Assembly: GCA_947500005.1 (NCBI GenBank)
Contig: CANMQJ010000019.1
Span: 39,610-103,609, forward strand
Source of the DNA: an uncultured Paracoccaceae bacterium
Lineage (GTDB): Bacteria; Pseudomonadota; Alphaproteobacteria; Rhodobacterales; Rhodobacteraceae
Length of the DNA stretch: 64,000 nt
Direction of reading: 5' to 3'
In this document: positions 49,571-58,486 of the stretch, piece by piece
Position numbering within the stretch: position 1 is the first letter of the stretch
Layout of the letters: each line of letters starts with the position of its first letter
Notes under the pieces: generated by a model
The model's input: only the letters and a program-made list of their open reading frames with translations
Told to the model about the DNA's origin: nothing
Databases searched by the model: none
Program-made: the position numbers and the translations under genes

Positions 49571-49932
49571 CAGATGCAGCTCCGGATGAAGACGGCAGGA
49601 AGCGCCACGAAGATCACACCGATGGCCGAAACCATGGCGAGCAGCCATCCCGCGTGACCGAGGAAATTGCGCCGATCCTCGGTGGTCGGGCCGTCATGGA
49701 CATAATCCTGATCGCTCCGGTAATCCCATCGCAACCACGCGCGCCAGCCGAGAAATACGATCAGGCCCAAGGCGATCGCCGTCACGATGGCAATCCCGAT
49801 CCGCGCGGGAGTGGCACTGCCAAGATGGGCGCAAGAGGAGGCGCCCAGCCAGTAGGTCAGGCAGAAATGCACGGCCCAGACGATGGGCGCAGCAATCATC
49901 GGCCAAAGAGTTCGATTCCTGTTCCAGAGCAT
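49570..49932 (-). CDS. small membrane protein of the cytochrome oxidase operon
   Basis: A 120-residue protein with three hydrophobic segments (about residues 9-27, 36-55 and 85-110). It starts MLWNRNRTLWPMIAAPIVWA and has a conserved-looking Trp/His face (WAVHFCLTYW) and a polar loop with DYRSDQDYVHDG. No named family was recognised. It starts within the stop of the coxA-coxC fusion (TGATG), so it is translationally coupled. A subunit-IV-like or assembly role is inferred from place and size alone. The frame is open upstream to 50019, inside coxAC, but unconserved there. Confidence 0.75.
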   Translation of the reverse strand: MLWNRNRTLWPMIAAPIVWAVHFCLTYWLGASSCAHLGSATPARIGIAIVTAIALGLIVFLGWRAWLRWDYRSDQDYVHDGPTTEDRRNFLGHAGWLLAMVSAIGVIFVALPAVFIRSCI

Positions 49933-52523
49933 CACAGCATCCTCGGCAAAAGGCCGATCATCCCGGCAGTTATGAGACAGGTCAGGCCCAGGAAGTGCCA
50001 GAACAGCGTCGTGTTCCACAGATCGGCGTCATAGCGGGGTGTCAGCTTCCCGGCGAAGGACCCGGCCAGGCAATAAAGCTGCATGATCACCCCCGCTGCG
50101 ATATGCGCGCAGGTCCAGACCACCAGCGCCCACATCATCGCCGGATAGACATGCGACGTGGGATCCAACCCGGCAAGCTGAACAGACAAGATCAGGCAGG
50201 CCGCCGCGCCCATCGCAAGCAGCGGCGCAGTTCCCAGCAAGAGCTGTGCCGATTTGACCGCGCCGCGGCGGTTTACCCCCCGCGCGATCCGCGTGGCGGC
50301 CCAGCTGCCCGCCGAAAGCCCCGCGGCAAGCGCGACGAATGACGGATCGGCGTGAATGGCGCCTTCGGGCGGGAAATCGGGGCGAGCCGTCCAATAAAAG
50401 AACACCCCGAAGATCAGGCTGGCAAAGGCCGTGGCATCCCCGAACATGGTGATGAAAACCCCCCACCACCCCAGAGCCTTGGGCCCGGAAACATAGGTCG
50501 GCAGGCTAAGACCGAGCCCCGCATCCTTCATGGGCTTTTCCGGAATTTGCGCGGTCGAGGTCCATAGCCACCAGATCACCGCTGTCACGGCCAGCAAGGC
50601 ACAGATGACCGCCGGCGTGTACATGTGAAAGGTCGGAAAGATGAACCCGCCGCCGGTGAAGATCGCCGCAACGATCGTGCACCATGTTGGGCCGGTGATC
50701 CGCCCGACATGCTGCGGCACCGCGTCGACGGCCGATGTCACGACCGTTTCGCGCAGCCCTTCGGGTGCGTCGGGTATGTAAAAGCGCCCGGCATCCATCC
50801 GCTCGACGATCTTGTCCTCCTGCCATAGCGGATAGCGCGAGCGCACGAACGGGACCGAGCGCACGCCCCACCCCGGGTCGGGCACGTCATGCGCCCATTC
50901 CAGCGTTCCGGCGGCCCAGGGGTTGCGCTCGGTCAGGTCCTGGTTGCGCTTGGGTCGCAGCAGATCCCATGTGAACACGAGAATGCCCGAGGCGACGACG
51001 AAGGCCCCCACCGTCGATATCATGTTCAGTACGTCCCACCCCACATCCCCGGGATAGGTGTAGACCCGGCGCGGCATACCTTTCAGTCCGGTCAGGTGCA
51101 TTGGCAGGAAACAGATGTTGAACCCGATGAAGGTCAGCCAGAAGGAGATCCGGCTGAGCCGCTCGGACATCTTCTTCTTGGTGATGAAGGGGTAGAAGTA
51201 ATAGATGCCGCCGATGATCGGAAAGATCATGCCGCCGAAAATCGTGTAGTGCAGGTGTGCCACGATGAAATAGGTGTCGTGCACCTGCCAGTCGAAAGGT
51301 GCGACCGCCACCATCACGCCGGTCAGGCCCCCGGCGGTGAATACGGCCACCGCGCCAGCGATCCATTGCATCGGGGCGATCATCCGAACCTTGCCCACCA
51401 TGAGCGTCGCGACGAAGGCGAAGAGTTGAACGCCGGTCGGAATCACCACCGCTTGGGAGGCGGCCGAGAAGAACCCAAGCGACAGCGAGGGCAGCCCCGT
51501 GGTGAACATGTGGTGCACCCAGAGGCCGAAGCTCAGGAACCCCGTTCCGACTGCCGACAGGACGATCCAGGAATAGCCGTAGATCGGGCGCTGCGCCGCA
51601 GTCGGCACGATCATCGCGGCCACGGCGATCGAGGGCAGGAAGATGATGTAGACTTCGGGGTGTCCGAAGATCCAGAACAGGTGCTGCCACAGCATCGGAT
51701 CGCCCCCGCGTTCGGGATCGAAGAAGGGCCAGTCGAAACTGCGCTGCATCTCGAACAGGAAATCGCCCGCGATGAGCGGCGGGAAGGCGAACAGGATCAT
51801 TCCGCCCACAACCAGTACGTACCACGCGTATAGGGGCATCAGGTTGATCCGCATCCCCGGCGGACGGCACTTGATGACACCCACGATCAGTTCGACCGCA
51901 GCGGCAATCGACGCGATCTCGATGAAGCTGAGACCCAGGAGCCAGATATCGCTGCCCGGGCCCTCTGCCTTGGTCGCCAGCGGCGGATACATGAACCAGC
52001 CTGAATCGGGCGCCACGTCAAAGAGCAGCGAGCCCATCACGAAGATCCCGCCGATCAGGAAGCACCAGTAGCCATAGGCCGACAGGCGCGGAAAGGGCAT
52101 GTCCCGTGCGCCCAGAAAGGCAGGCAGCAACAGGATCGAGATCGCCTCGAACATCGGAACGGCGAAGAGGAACATCATCGCCGAGCCATGCATCGTGAAG
52201 AACTGGTTGAACTTGTCTGCCGAAAGGAAATCGTTGTCGGGTACCGCCAACTGAACGCGCATCAGCAAGGCGAGCACGCCTGCCATCAGCATGAAGCCGA
52301 AGGCCGTCAGCGTGTACCACAAACCGACTTCGGAATTGTTGACGGCGGACCAATATCGCCAACCCTGCGGCTGCTTCCAGACCGCGCGCAACCGTTCCCT
52401 TTGCGCCTCCTGGAGGGCGGGATCGACAGGTTCGTTCAGCATTTCCTCGGTCGGGGGGTATATCCCCTGCGGCCCGATCTCCTCGTCGGGAATATCGTGC
52501 ATCTGCGGGTTCCGGTCCGTCAC
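49932..52523 (-). CDS. ctaD: cytochrome c oxidase subunit I-III fusion
   Basis: An 863-residue heme-copper oxidase: subunit I (about residues 55-580, 12 membrane segments) fused to a subunit III domain (about 680-863). Ligands are His112 and His425 (heme a), His423 (heme a3), and His288, His337, His338 (CuB). WIFGHPEVY with Glu290 and the cross-link Tyr292 marks an A1-type enzyme. Compared with R. sphaeroides numbering as I recall it, D132 is kept (Asp141). N139 is Ser148, N207 is Glu211, and the K-channel Lys362 is Gln366 (PTGVQLF). The start codon is GTG, overlapping coxB (GTGA). Confidence 0.94.
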   Translation of the reverse strand: MTDRNPQMHDIPDEEIGPQGIYPPTEEMLNEPVDPALQEAQRERLRAVWKQPQGWRYWSAVNNSEVGLWYTLTAFGFMLMAGVLALLMRVQLAVPDNDFLSADKFNQFFTMHGSAMMFLFAVPMFEAISILLLPAFLGARDMPFPRLSAYGYWCFLIGGIFVMGSLLFDVAPDSGWFMYPPLATKAEGPGSDIWLLGLSFIEIASIAAAVELIVGVIKCRPPGMRINLMPLYAWYVLVVGGMILFAFPPLIAGDFLFEMQRSFDWPFFDPERGGDPMLWQHLFWIFGHPEVYIIFLPSIAVAAMIVPTAAQRPIYGYSWIVLSAVGTGFLSFGLWVHHMFTTGLPSLSLGFFSAASQAVVIPTGVQLFAFVATLMVGKVRMIAPMQWIAGAVAVFTAGGLTGVMVAVAPFDWQVHDTYFIVAHLHYTIFGGMIFPIIGGIYYFYPFITKKKMSERLSRISFWLTFIGFNICFLPMHLTGLKGMPRRVYTYPGDVGWDVLNMISTVGAFVVASGILVFTWDLLRPKRNQDLTERNPWAAGTLEWAHDVPDPGWGVRSVPFVRSRYPLWQEDKIVERMDAGRFYIPDAPEGLRETVVTSAVDAVPQHVGRITGPTWCTIVAAIFTGGGFIFPTFHMYTPAVICALLAVTAVIWWLWTSTAQIPEKPMKDAGLGLSLPTYVSGPKALGWWGVFITMFGDATAFASLIFGVFFYWTARPDFPPEGAIHADPSFVALAAGLSAGSWAATRIARGVNRRGAVKSAQLLLGTAPLLAMGAAACLILSVQLAGLDPTSHVYPAMMWALVVWTCAHIAAGVIMQLYCLAGSFAGKLTPRYDADLWNTTLFWHFLGLTCLITAGMIGLLPRML

Positions 52524-53500
52524 GTCAGCCCCTCCAGATACGTTGCCAGCGCCCGTAACCGGGCGTCGTCCAGATGGTCGTATCCGGGCATTCTCGCGCC
52601 CGGCTTGATGCTTTCCGGGTCGCGGATCCAGCGGACCAGCTCATCGGTTTCCATCGGCAGGATCCCGGCGGCCAGCGTGGTCCGTCCTCCAAGATGGGTA
52701 AGGTCGGGACCAACGCGGCCTTGCGCTTGCGTGCCGCGAATGGTGTGGCAGGCGCCGCAGCCCTCGGTGACGAAAACTTCGCGACCCCGGATTGCCTCGG
52801 GGCTTTCCGGCGGATCGGCAGGCGCGGCCTCCTTTCGCAGCCAGGCGTCGAATGACTCTGGCTCCATCACGACCGCGCCAAAGGCCATCATCGCGTGGCT
52901 CTCACCGCAGAACTCGGTGCATTGTCCACGGTATGTGCCCGGCGTGACGGGTTCCAACGACATGCGCGTGGTACGGCCGGGTATCATGTCGGTCTTTCCG
53001 CCCAAGGCCGGTATCCAGAACGCATGGATCACCCCGTTCGCGGCCAACTCGATCTCGCTGCGGCTTCCCGCGGGAAGCCGGATCTCATTAGCGCTGACAA
53101 CCGGTTCGGAGGACCCATCGGGCAGGTATTCGACACGCCACCACCAGGATTCCCCCACCACCCGGACAGTCAACCCCTCTCCGCGCTCGCGCTGGCGCGG
53201 CATCTCGGCCAGTGCATAGGTCAGCAATCCAGCCAGCACGACCGTGGGAAAGACGATCCCACCGCCAATGATGAGCGTTTCGGCCTTTCGCTCGCTCATC
53301 TCCCGCTTGATGAACCGTGTAACGGTCAGGAAAATGCCGTTCATCGCCAACCACAGGATCACGGCCCCGGTGAACATGACCCAGAACAGGGACGCCAGAA
53401 CCTGGGCATCGCGCCCGGCGGGGTCGAGGACCGATTGCGGTCCGCTACAGGCGGATAGCCCGGAAACGAGCAGCAACGCAGAGGCGGCGCGCACCGTCAT
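52520..53500 (-). CDS. ctaC: cytochrome c oxidase subunit II with fused cytochrome c (caa3 type)
   Basis: A 326-residue lipoprotein-type subunit II. The lipobox LSAC has Cys18, and two membrane segments follow (about 35-60 and 75-98). The CuA domain has His159 and CTEFCGESHAMM (Cys194, Cys198, His202, Met205). A C-terminal cytochrome c domain has CGACH at 248-252 and a Met in GARMPGYDH, so it is a caa3-type subunit that accepts electrons directly. ATG 53500 overlaps the exoD stop (ATGA). The frame extends upstream to 54235 in the shadow of exoD. The substrate cytochrome is probably the triheme protein. Confidence 0.93.
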   Translation of the reverse strand: MTVRAASALLLVSGLSACSGPQSVLDPAGRDAQVLASLFWVMFTGAVILWLAMNGIFLTVTRFIKREMSERKAETLIIGGGIVFPTVVLAGLLTYALAEMPRQRERGEGLTVRVVGESWWWRVEYLPDGSSEPVVSANEIRLPAGSRSEIELAANGVIHAFWIPALGGKTDMIPGRTTRMSLEPVTPGTYRGQCTEFCGESHAMMAFGAVVMEPESFDAWLRKEAAPADPPESPEAIRGREVFVTEGCGACHTIRGTQAQGRVGPDLTHLGGRTTLAAGILPMETDELVRWIRDPESIKPGARMPGYDHLDDARLRALATYLEGLT

Positions 53501-54087
53501 CCCAAAACTCGCGCAAGCAGCACGAGGATGCCGATATAGGGGATGATCGATAGCAGGGCGAAAATCCCGTCCCGTGTGACCAGTCCGACCGAGATAAGAA
53601 GTACGCCCGATGCCACGATGGAAGAGGTAAAGGGGATGAACTCCAGAAACGGCATCGCGGCCCCCGAAATCATGCAGATGGTCAGGGGGACAAGGATCAT
53701 CGGTGCCTTGAAGAGGCCGGAAAACCGTTTCCGGGTATGCCTGTCGACCCAGCCGATATATGGGCGGATCTTCTGGATGGTCTTCTGGGCCTTTTCGGCG
53801 CTGATCGCCCGACGGCTCAACTTGCCGGGCAGGTAAACATCTCTGTGGCCAAGAAATATGCGCTCGGCGGAAATCAGCGCGATGAGCAAACCGCATACGA
53901 CCGAGACTCCGGGAATCCCCGAGAGAGGGGTCGCACAAGTCGCCGACACAGCCAAAAGCAAGGCGTAGTGACTTCGCGCTCCGAGGATATGCACCACGTC
54001 GCCGACAGTAATCTCGCCATCTTCGTCTCCGTCCGCGTCCAGGATCTGATCGGCCATGTCTCCTAGCGGCGTGTGCGTGTCGCTCAT
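53497..54087 (-). CDS. exoD: ExoD-family exopolysaccharide synthesis membrane protein
   Basis: A 196-residue membrane protein with about four hydrophobic segments in its C-terminal two-thirds. ARSHYALLLAVSATCATPLSG, PGVSVVCGLLIALISAERIF and PFLEFIPFTSSIVASGV match the ExoD family, required in rhizobia for exopolysaccharide production and alkaline tolerance. The start ITVGDVVHILG forms a soluble N-terminal part. It is coupled to coxB downstream and mgtC upstream by 4-nt overlaps, an unusual position at the head of an oxidase operon. Confidence 0.88.
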   Translation of the reverse strand: MSDTHTPLGDMADQILDADGDEDGEITVGDVVHILGARSHYALLLAVSATCATPLSGIPGVSVVCGLLIALISAERIFLGHRDVYLPGKLSRRAISAEKAQKTIQKIRPYIGWVDRHTRKRFSGLFKAPMILVPLTICMISGAAMPFLEFIPFTSSIVASGVLLISVGLVTRDGIFALLSIIPYIGILVLLARVLG

Positions 54088-54611
54088 CCGTCATGGTCTC
54101 CTGCCTGCTGGCTCGCCGGACGCTCATGGTCGGGGATATGGGTTCCGGCGTGCTTCTCGATCTTTCTGAAAATGACGATGGTGGCGATGGCGATCGCCGT
54201 GGTGGTGACGGCGAGAACCCACAGCCCCAGACCACAGGCCAGTCCGATGGCGGCCGAAAGCCACATGGTCGCCCCGGTCTTCAGGCCCCGAACATTGCCC
54301 TGATGGAACACCACGAGACCGGCTGCCAGAAAGGCGACACCTTGCGTCACCGCCTCGACCACGCGGATTGGGTCGGTGCGGACACGATCGCTGGCGAATT
54401 CGTCGCTGACAACGAGGTGCTGCATCACAATGCAGTAAAGTGCCGAAGCCAAACCGATAAGGATATGCGTCCGGATGCCGGCCTGCCGCCTGTCAAGCTC
54501 ACGCTCGAAGCCGATCAACCCGCACAGGACCACCGTTCCAAGCAGCCGCAGGGACCAGACGGTCCAGGGGATATCCATTGTCGAGCGGAATTCGTCGAAG
54601 ATCTGTTCCAA
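54084..54611 (-). CDS. mgtC: MgtC/SapB family membrane protein
   Basis: A 175-residue protein with about four to five membrane segments. LGTVVLCGLIGFERELDRRQAGIRTHILIG, split over about residues 24-52, is the MgtC signature, followed by GVAFLAAGLVVFHQGNVRGLKTGATMWL. MgtC proteins modulate membrane potential and ATP synthase and help growth at low magnesium or acid pH. The start is TTG 54611; ATG 54578 in frame is an alternative that removes 11 residues. It is the first gene of the oxidase operon, which fits a link to membrane energetics. Confidence 0.88.
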   Translation of the reverse strand: MEQIFDEFRSTMDIPWTVWSLRLLGTVVLCGLIGFERELDRRQAGIRTHILIGLASALYCIVMQHLVVSDEFASDRVRTDPIRVVEAVTQGVAFLAAGLVVFHQGNVRGLKTGATMWLSAAIGLACGLGLWVLAVTTTAIAIATIVIFRKIEKHAGTHIPDHERPASQQAGDHDG

Positions 54612-54660
54612 ATCATCACCCGGAAATCAGCGAGGACTTGCGTTGCAGCGCGCGGTAAGG

Positions 54661-54897
54661 TCACGCATGCGGTTGGTTGCGAAACCGTGCCTGCCTTGGA
54701 GGATTTCCGGGACTCACGACGCGCCTTGCCTCCATGGGCAGGGCGCTTGGGAAAAGAAACAGAGCCACACCCGCCAAGCAGGCGAATGTCAGCCCGATCC
54801 AGTTCACGGCGAGATTTGTCTGCATTGCGGCTAGGGCACCACCGAAGACGCAGGCGATCCACAGGCCTAAAAACGTGTTGCGCAGAGCAGGAGACAT
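54661..54897 (-). CDS. small two-segment membrane protein, function unknown
   Basis: A 78-residue protein beginning MSPALRNTFLGLWIACVFGG, with two hydrophobic segments (about residues 8-24 and 30-50) and a basic, proline-containing tail. A GAGGTGG site lies 5-8 bases before the ATG. The frame is open upstream to 55008 without features. It ends 49 bases before the mgtC start on the same strand and may be co-transcribed with it. No family was recognised, and it may be a minor or spurious gene. Confidence 0.5.
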   Translation of the reverse strand: MSPALRNTFLGLWIACVFGGALAAMQTNLAVNWIGLTFACLAGVALFLFPSALPMEARRVVSPGNPPRQARFRNQPHA

Positions 54898-55138
54898 TTC
54901 GACCACCTCGGAATTCGTGAAGACTGCGTGTTCAACGTCCCGGGAGTCGTATCGGTTCCGATTTCGGTATCGCCAAGCCCTGCTCGAACGCACGCAGCGC
55001 GATGTCATGGATCAATCGGCCTGCGCGTTTTTGTTTTTAGCTTGATGGCCAGAGAAGGTCATCGCCGCGCAAAAATGTTCTCCGGTCGTGTGTCGGAGAA
55101 CAATCGACGGAGCATCTTAAAAGACTTCGCCCGCGGCT

Positions 55139-56767
55139 TCAGAGACGCATGCGCGGGACGTCGTTGGGATCAAGCCGCAGGTCGATCAGAAGGGGGCCAT
55201 CTCGCGTCTCGATAGCGGCTATTGCCTTGTCCAGATCTGCAGCAGATTCCACCAGAACACCCTGACCGCCCAGCGACCGGGCCACTTCCGCGAAAGAAGG
55301 CCATTCGAATTGTGAAAGGCCCGGGTCCATGCTGCGGTCGAGGAACTGGATGTGCTCGGCCCCATAGGCGGAGTCGTTCGCCACGATGACGATCAGATCC
55401 TGCTTGAGCCGGACAGCGGTGTTGAACTCGTTTACCCCGCCCATCATGAATCCACCGTCGCCGGTAAACAGTACAACCGGCCTGTCAGGTGCGGCAAATC
55501 CCGCGCCGATCGCTTCCTGAAGGCCCAGCCCGATGGAGCCGAAATTCGCCGTGACGATGAAGCTTTTCGGGTCGGGGGCCGAAATCCGGCACCAGACTTC
55601 GGTCATGAAGCGCCCGCCATCGGTGGTCAGGATACGGTTCTTCGGCAGGGCCTTTTCCAGCTGCTCCAGCGCATAGACGAAATTGACATAGCCCGGACCG
55701 GCTTTGTCGCGTTCTCCCGGCGGATGTGCCGTCAGCTCGTCCATGTCGAGCTCCTTGGTGAAGCCGCTGGGCGCGATCTCGGCCTCGTCGAGCCAGTAGA
55801 CGATATTGTCGGCTGTCAGCCCGGCATCGGCCACAAGCGCCGCGTCGGGGTGATAGTTCTTGCTGAGTTCCCGCACCGAGTCGTTGACCTGCACGACCCG
55901 TTTGCCCTTCATCAGCGCGCCCTTGTCGGTGGTGAAGTGGTGCAGGCTGGTTCCGAAGCAGATCACGCAGTCTGCCTTGGCGATCACGTCATAGGCGGCG
56001 GGTGTGCTCAACGTGCCGAAGATGTCCATGTTGTAGGGGTGATCGTTGAACAGCCCCTTGGCCTTGAGCGTGGTGGCCAGCGGCGCCTCCAGCCGTTCGG
56101 CAAGGCGGATCAGCTTGTCCTTCGCTTGGGCCGCGCCCCCGCCCGCGAGGATGACCGGACGTCGGGCCGACGCGATCATTCCGATGGCCTCGTCCACGTC
56201 ATTGCCCTCGGGCACATAGGCCGGTGCGCCGAAAGCCTCGAACACCGTCTTGTGATGCTCGACCTCCTGCCACATGAAGTCGGCGGGCATGTTGAGCACG
56301 ATGGGCCGTTTCTCGACCCGCGCACGATAAAAGGCGTGCGCGATGTCATGGGCGGCCGTTTCGGGCGCGCGCAATTGCTCGAACCCCGCGCCGGTGACCT
56401 TGACCAGTTCCCGCTGGTCGATGTTCTGAAGATTCTGCGGCGTCATCACCGGCGTGTCCCCGGCCAGCAGGACCATCGGGATATGGCCCCGCGCGCCTTC
56501 GGTCAGTGCGGTGACACAGTTGGTCAACGCCGGACCATGGGTCACGGTCGCCACGCCCACCTTGCCCGAGACATGGGAATAGGCGAGTGCCATCAGTACC
56601 GCGCTGCCCTCGTAGGCGACCGGCACAAAGGTTCCACCACAGGACCGTACGTAGTGATCGACCATGAACAGGTTCGCGTCGCCCATGAGCCCGAACATGG
56701 TGTCGAGCCCGTGATCCTGTACTGCCTGCGCGATGGACTGGTAGGTGTAGGATTTCGTCTCTGTCAT
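55139..56767 (-). CDS. thiamine-diphosphate enzyme, acetolactate synthase-like
   Basis: A 542-residue ThDP-dependent enzyme of the acetolactate synthase/benzoylformate decarboxylase class. The catalytic Glu lies in VAYEGSAVLMALAY (about residue 54), GPALTNCVTALTEGARGH is the Pyr-domain region, and the ThDP/Mg motif is FTGDGGFMMGG...IVIVANDSAYG. No small regulatory subunit gene is adjacent, and a FAD loop is not obvious, so it is probably not the biosynthetic acetolactate synthase; it may cleave or decarboxylate a 2-oxo acid. It is a single gene divergent from arsR across a 300-base gap. Confidence 0.85.
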   Translation of the reverse strand: MTETKSYTYQSIAQAVQDHGLDTMFGLMGDANLFMVDHYVRSCGGTFVPVAYEGSAVLMALAYSHVSGKVGVATVTHGPALTNCVTALTEGARGHIPMVLLAGDTPVMTPQNLQNIDQRELVKVTGAGFEQLRAPETAAHDIAHAFYRARVEKRPIVLNMPADFMWQEVEHHKTVFEAFGAPAYVPEGNDVDEAIGMIASARRPVILAGGGAAQAKDKLIRLAERLEAPLATTLKAKGLFNDHPYNMDIFGTLSTPAAYDVIAKADCVICFGTSLHHFTTDKGALMKGKRVVQVNDSVRELSKNYHPDAALVADAGLTADNIVYWLDEAEIAPSGFTKELDMDELTAHPPGERDKAGPGYVNFVYALEQLEKALPKNRILTTDGGRFMTEVWCRISAPDPKSFIVTANFGSIGLGLQEAIGAGFAAPDRPVVLFTGDGGFMMGGVNEFNTAVRLKQDLIVIVANDSAYGAEHIQFLDRSMDPGLSQFEWPSFAEVARSLGGQGVLVESAADLDKAIAAIETRDGPLLIDLRLDPNDVPRMRL

Positions 56768-57067
56768 GGGGCGCCTCGTTCTGGATCGAAGCCGGCTGCC
56801 GGATACAGCGGCTGGGTATGGCGATTACCTGCCTCAGTTATGGTTGCAAATGCAACCGCAATGACGGAGCAGAGTTCCAGATTCTTCGACTTTGGTTAAG
56901 GCCTTCCCCCACGGCGAAAACTTTTCGGGCTGGAAATGGCGAAACCCAAGTCTGGACACTGAATAGACCGGTAACTCGAATGGTCTGATCCTCGAGTTGT
57001 GGATTCGGTGCGACCGCCTTGCGCAATGAATCCTTTACAAAACCAGAATTGTGGTTATTTAGGTTTC
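56768..57067. promoter_or_regulatory. divergent ThDP-enzyme / arsR intergenic region with arsR palindrome
   Basis: About 300 bases with no gene. A palindrome AACCA-GAATTG-TGGTT (57041-57056) lies 11 bases upstream of the arsR start and, by position, is a candidate ArsR operator. It is in the more AT-rich part of the gap (57035-57066). No other structure was assigned. Confidence 0.5.
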
Positions 57068-57382
57068 ATGACCACGACCAGCCCCAACGCCCGCGCTCTT
57101 GCAGCCCTCGGCCACGATGCCCGCCTTTCGATCTTTCGCCTGCTGGTGAAAGCCGGGGAGGACGGGTTGCGGGTCGGCGATATCGGCGATCACCTGGGCC
57201 TCGCGCCCTCGACCCTCGCGCATCATCTTTCCGCACTGGTCGATGCTGGCCTTGTGCTGCAGGAGAAGAAGGGCCGGGAAGTGTTCAACCGGGTCGATTT
57301 CCCCGCCATGCACCGGGTGGTCGGCTTCCTGACCTCCGAATGCTGCACCGGCGTCACGCTCAGGCCGGAGGATGCTGCATGA
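57068..57382 (+). CDS. arsR: ArsR-family metalloregulator with Cys-Cys pair
   Basis: A 104-residue winged-helix repressor: ALAALGHDARLSIFRLLVKAG, recognition region GLAPSTLAHHLSALVDAGLV, wing EKKGREVFNRV. The vicinal cysteines 92-93 in SECCTG lie near the C-terminus and not in the DNA-binding helix, as in the Acidithiobacillus-type ArsR that binds As(III) with a C-terminal Cys cluster. It should repress the permease operon until arsenite binds. ATG 57068 is preceded by a weak TTAGGT site; ATG 57026 in frame is an alternative. Confidence 0.9.
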   Translation: MTTTSPNARALAALGHDARLSIFRLLVKAGEDGLRVGDIGDHLGLAPSTLAHHLSALVDAGLVLQEKKGREVFNRVDFPAMHRVVGFLTSECCTGVTLRPEDAA

Positions 57383-57436
57383 GGCAGGCACGATTTCTAA
57401 TTTCTCAAAAACAACTGGAATTCCGGAGATTTGGTG

Positions 57437-58486
57437 ATGACTGACACGACCCTCGAAACGCCCGGCCTCCGCTCCACGCTGCGCTACCTATGGCAGGATC
57501 AGCGGGTCTGGCTCGCCTCGGCTCTGATACTTGCCGCGCTGGCTGTGTTCGACCCGCCGCAGGCGGCCGAGAGTGCCCTTTTCGCGGGACAGGCGCTGGG
57601 TAACACGGCGCCCTTCCTGATCCTGTCGATCGCCATCGCCGCCTGGGCGAACGCGACCGGGGCCGACAACCTGATCGCCAGGGCCTTTACCGGCGCGCCG
57701 ATCCTGATGATCGGTCTGGGTGCGCTGGCGGGGGGCATCTCGCCCTTCTGCTCCTGCGGGGTGATCCCGCTGATCGCGGCGCTGCTGGCGATGGGCGTGC
57801 CGCTCTCGGCGGTGATGGCGTTCTGGCTGGCCTCGCCGATCATGGACCCGTCGATGTTCGTGCTGACGGCCGGCGTGCTGGACCTGCAATTCGCGGTGGC
57901 CAAGACGCTGGCCGCCATCGGGCTCGGCGTCTTCGGCGGCACGGTGGTGCACCTGATGATGAAGGTCGGGGCCTTTGCCGACCCGCTGCGCGATGGTATC
58001 GGCAACGGGGGCTGCGGCGGGGCGAAGATCCGCGCGCCCAAGTCCGTCGTCTGGCGCTTCTGGGCCGAGCCCGAGCGCCGGGCGAAGTTCGGCAAGACGG
58101 CGCTGAGCACCACCTTGTTCCTGGCCAAGTGGCTGACGCTGGCCTTTATCCTCGAAAGCCTGATGCTGGCCTGGATCCCGGCGGAAACCGTCACCGCGGC
58201 GCTTGGGGGTGAGGGGCTGCTACCCATCGTGACCGCAACGCTGGTGGGCGTACCGGCCTATCTGAACGGCTACGCGGCCCTGCCGCTCGTCGGCGGGCTG
58301 ATCGACCAGGGCATGGCGCCGGGGGCCGGCATGGCCTTCCTCGTCGCCGGTGGCGTCACCTCGATCCCGGCCGCCATGGCGGTCTGGGCCCTGGCCCGGC
58401 CGCAGGTCTTCGCGCTTTACATCGCGCTGTCGCTGACCGGCGCCTTCGCTTCGGGGCTGCTGTTCCAGCTGTGGATGATGGCATGA
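57437..58486 (+). CDS. ArsP-like permease (PF03773 type)
   Basis: A 349-residue membrane protein with about eight to ten segments. The signature GGISPFCSCGVIPLIAALLA (about residues 99-118) has paired cysteines 105 and 107, and the second half repeats the theme at GVPAYLNGYAALPLVGGL. A glycine-rich loop GNGGCGG near 192 may bind metal. The family includes ArsP exporters for trivalent organoarsenicals and other unnamed permeases; the arsR and arsC neighbours favour an arsenical substrate. The start follows CCGGAGA at ATG 57437. Confidence 0.82.
   Translation: MTDTTLETPGLRSTLRYLWQDQRVWLASALILAALAVFDPPQAAESALFAGQALGNTAPFLILSIAIAAWANATGADNLIARAFTGAPILMIGLGALAGGISPFCSCGVIPLIAALLAMGVPLSAVMAFWLASPIMDPSMFVLTAGVLDLQFAVAKTLAAIGLGVFGGTVVHLMMKVGAFADPLRDGIGNGGCGGAKIRAPKSVVWRFWAEPERRAKFGKTALSTTLFLAKWLTLAFILESLMLAWIPAETVTAALGGEGLLPIVTATLVGVPAYLNGYAALPLVGGLIDQGMAPGAGMAFLVAGGVTSIPAAMAVWALARPQVFALYIALSLTGAFASGLLFQLWMMA

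Noticed and set aside
53501..54235. Upstream extension of the subunit II frame
   Set aside because: It lies entirely antisense-phase to exoD in the same strand, has no homology to oxidase sequence, and the lipoprotein signal begins at 53500.
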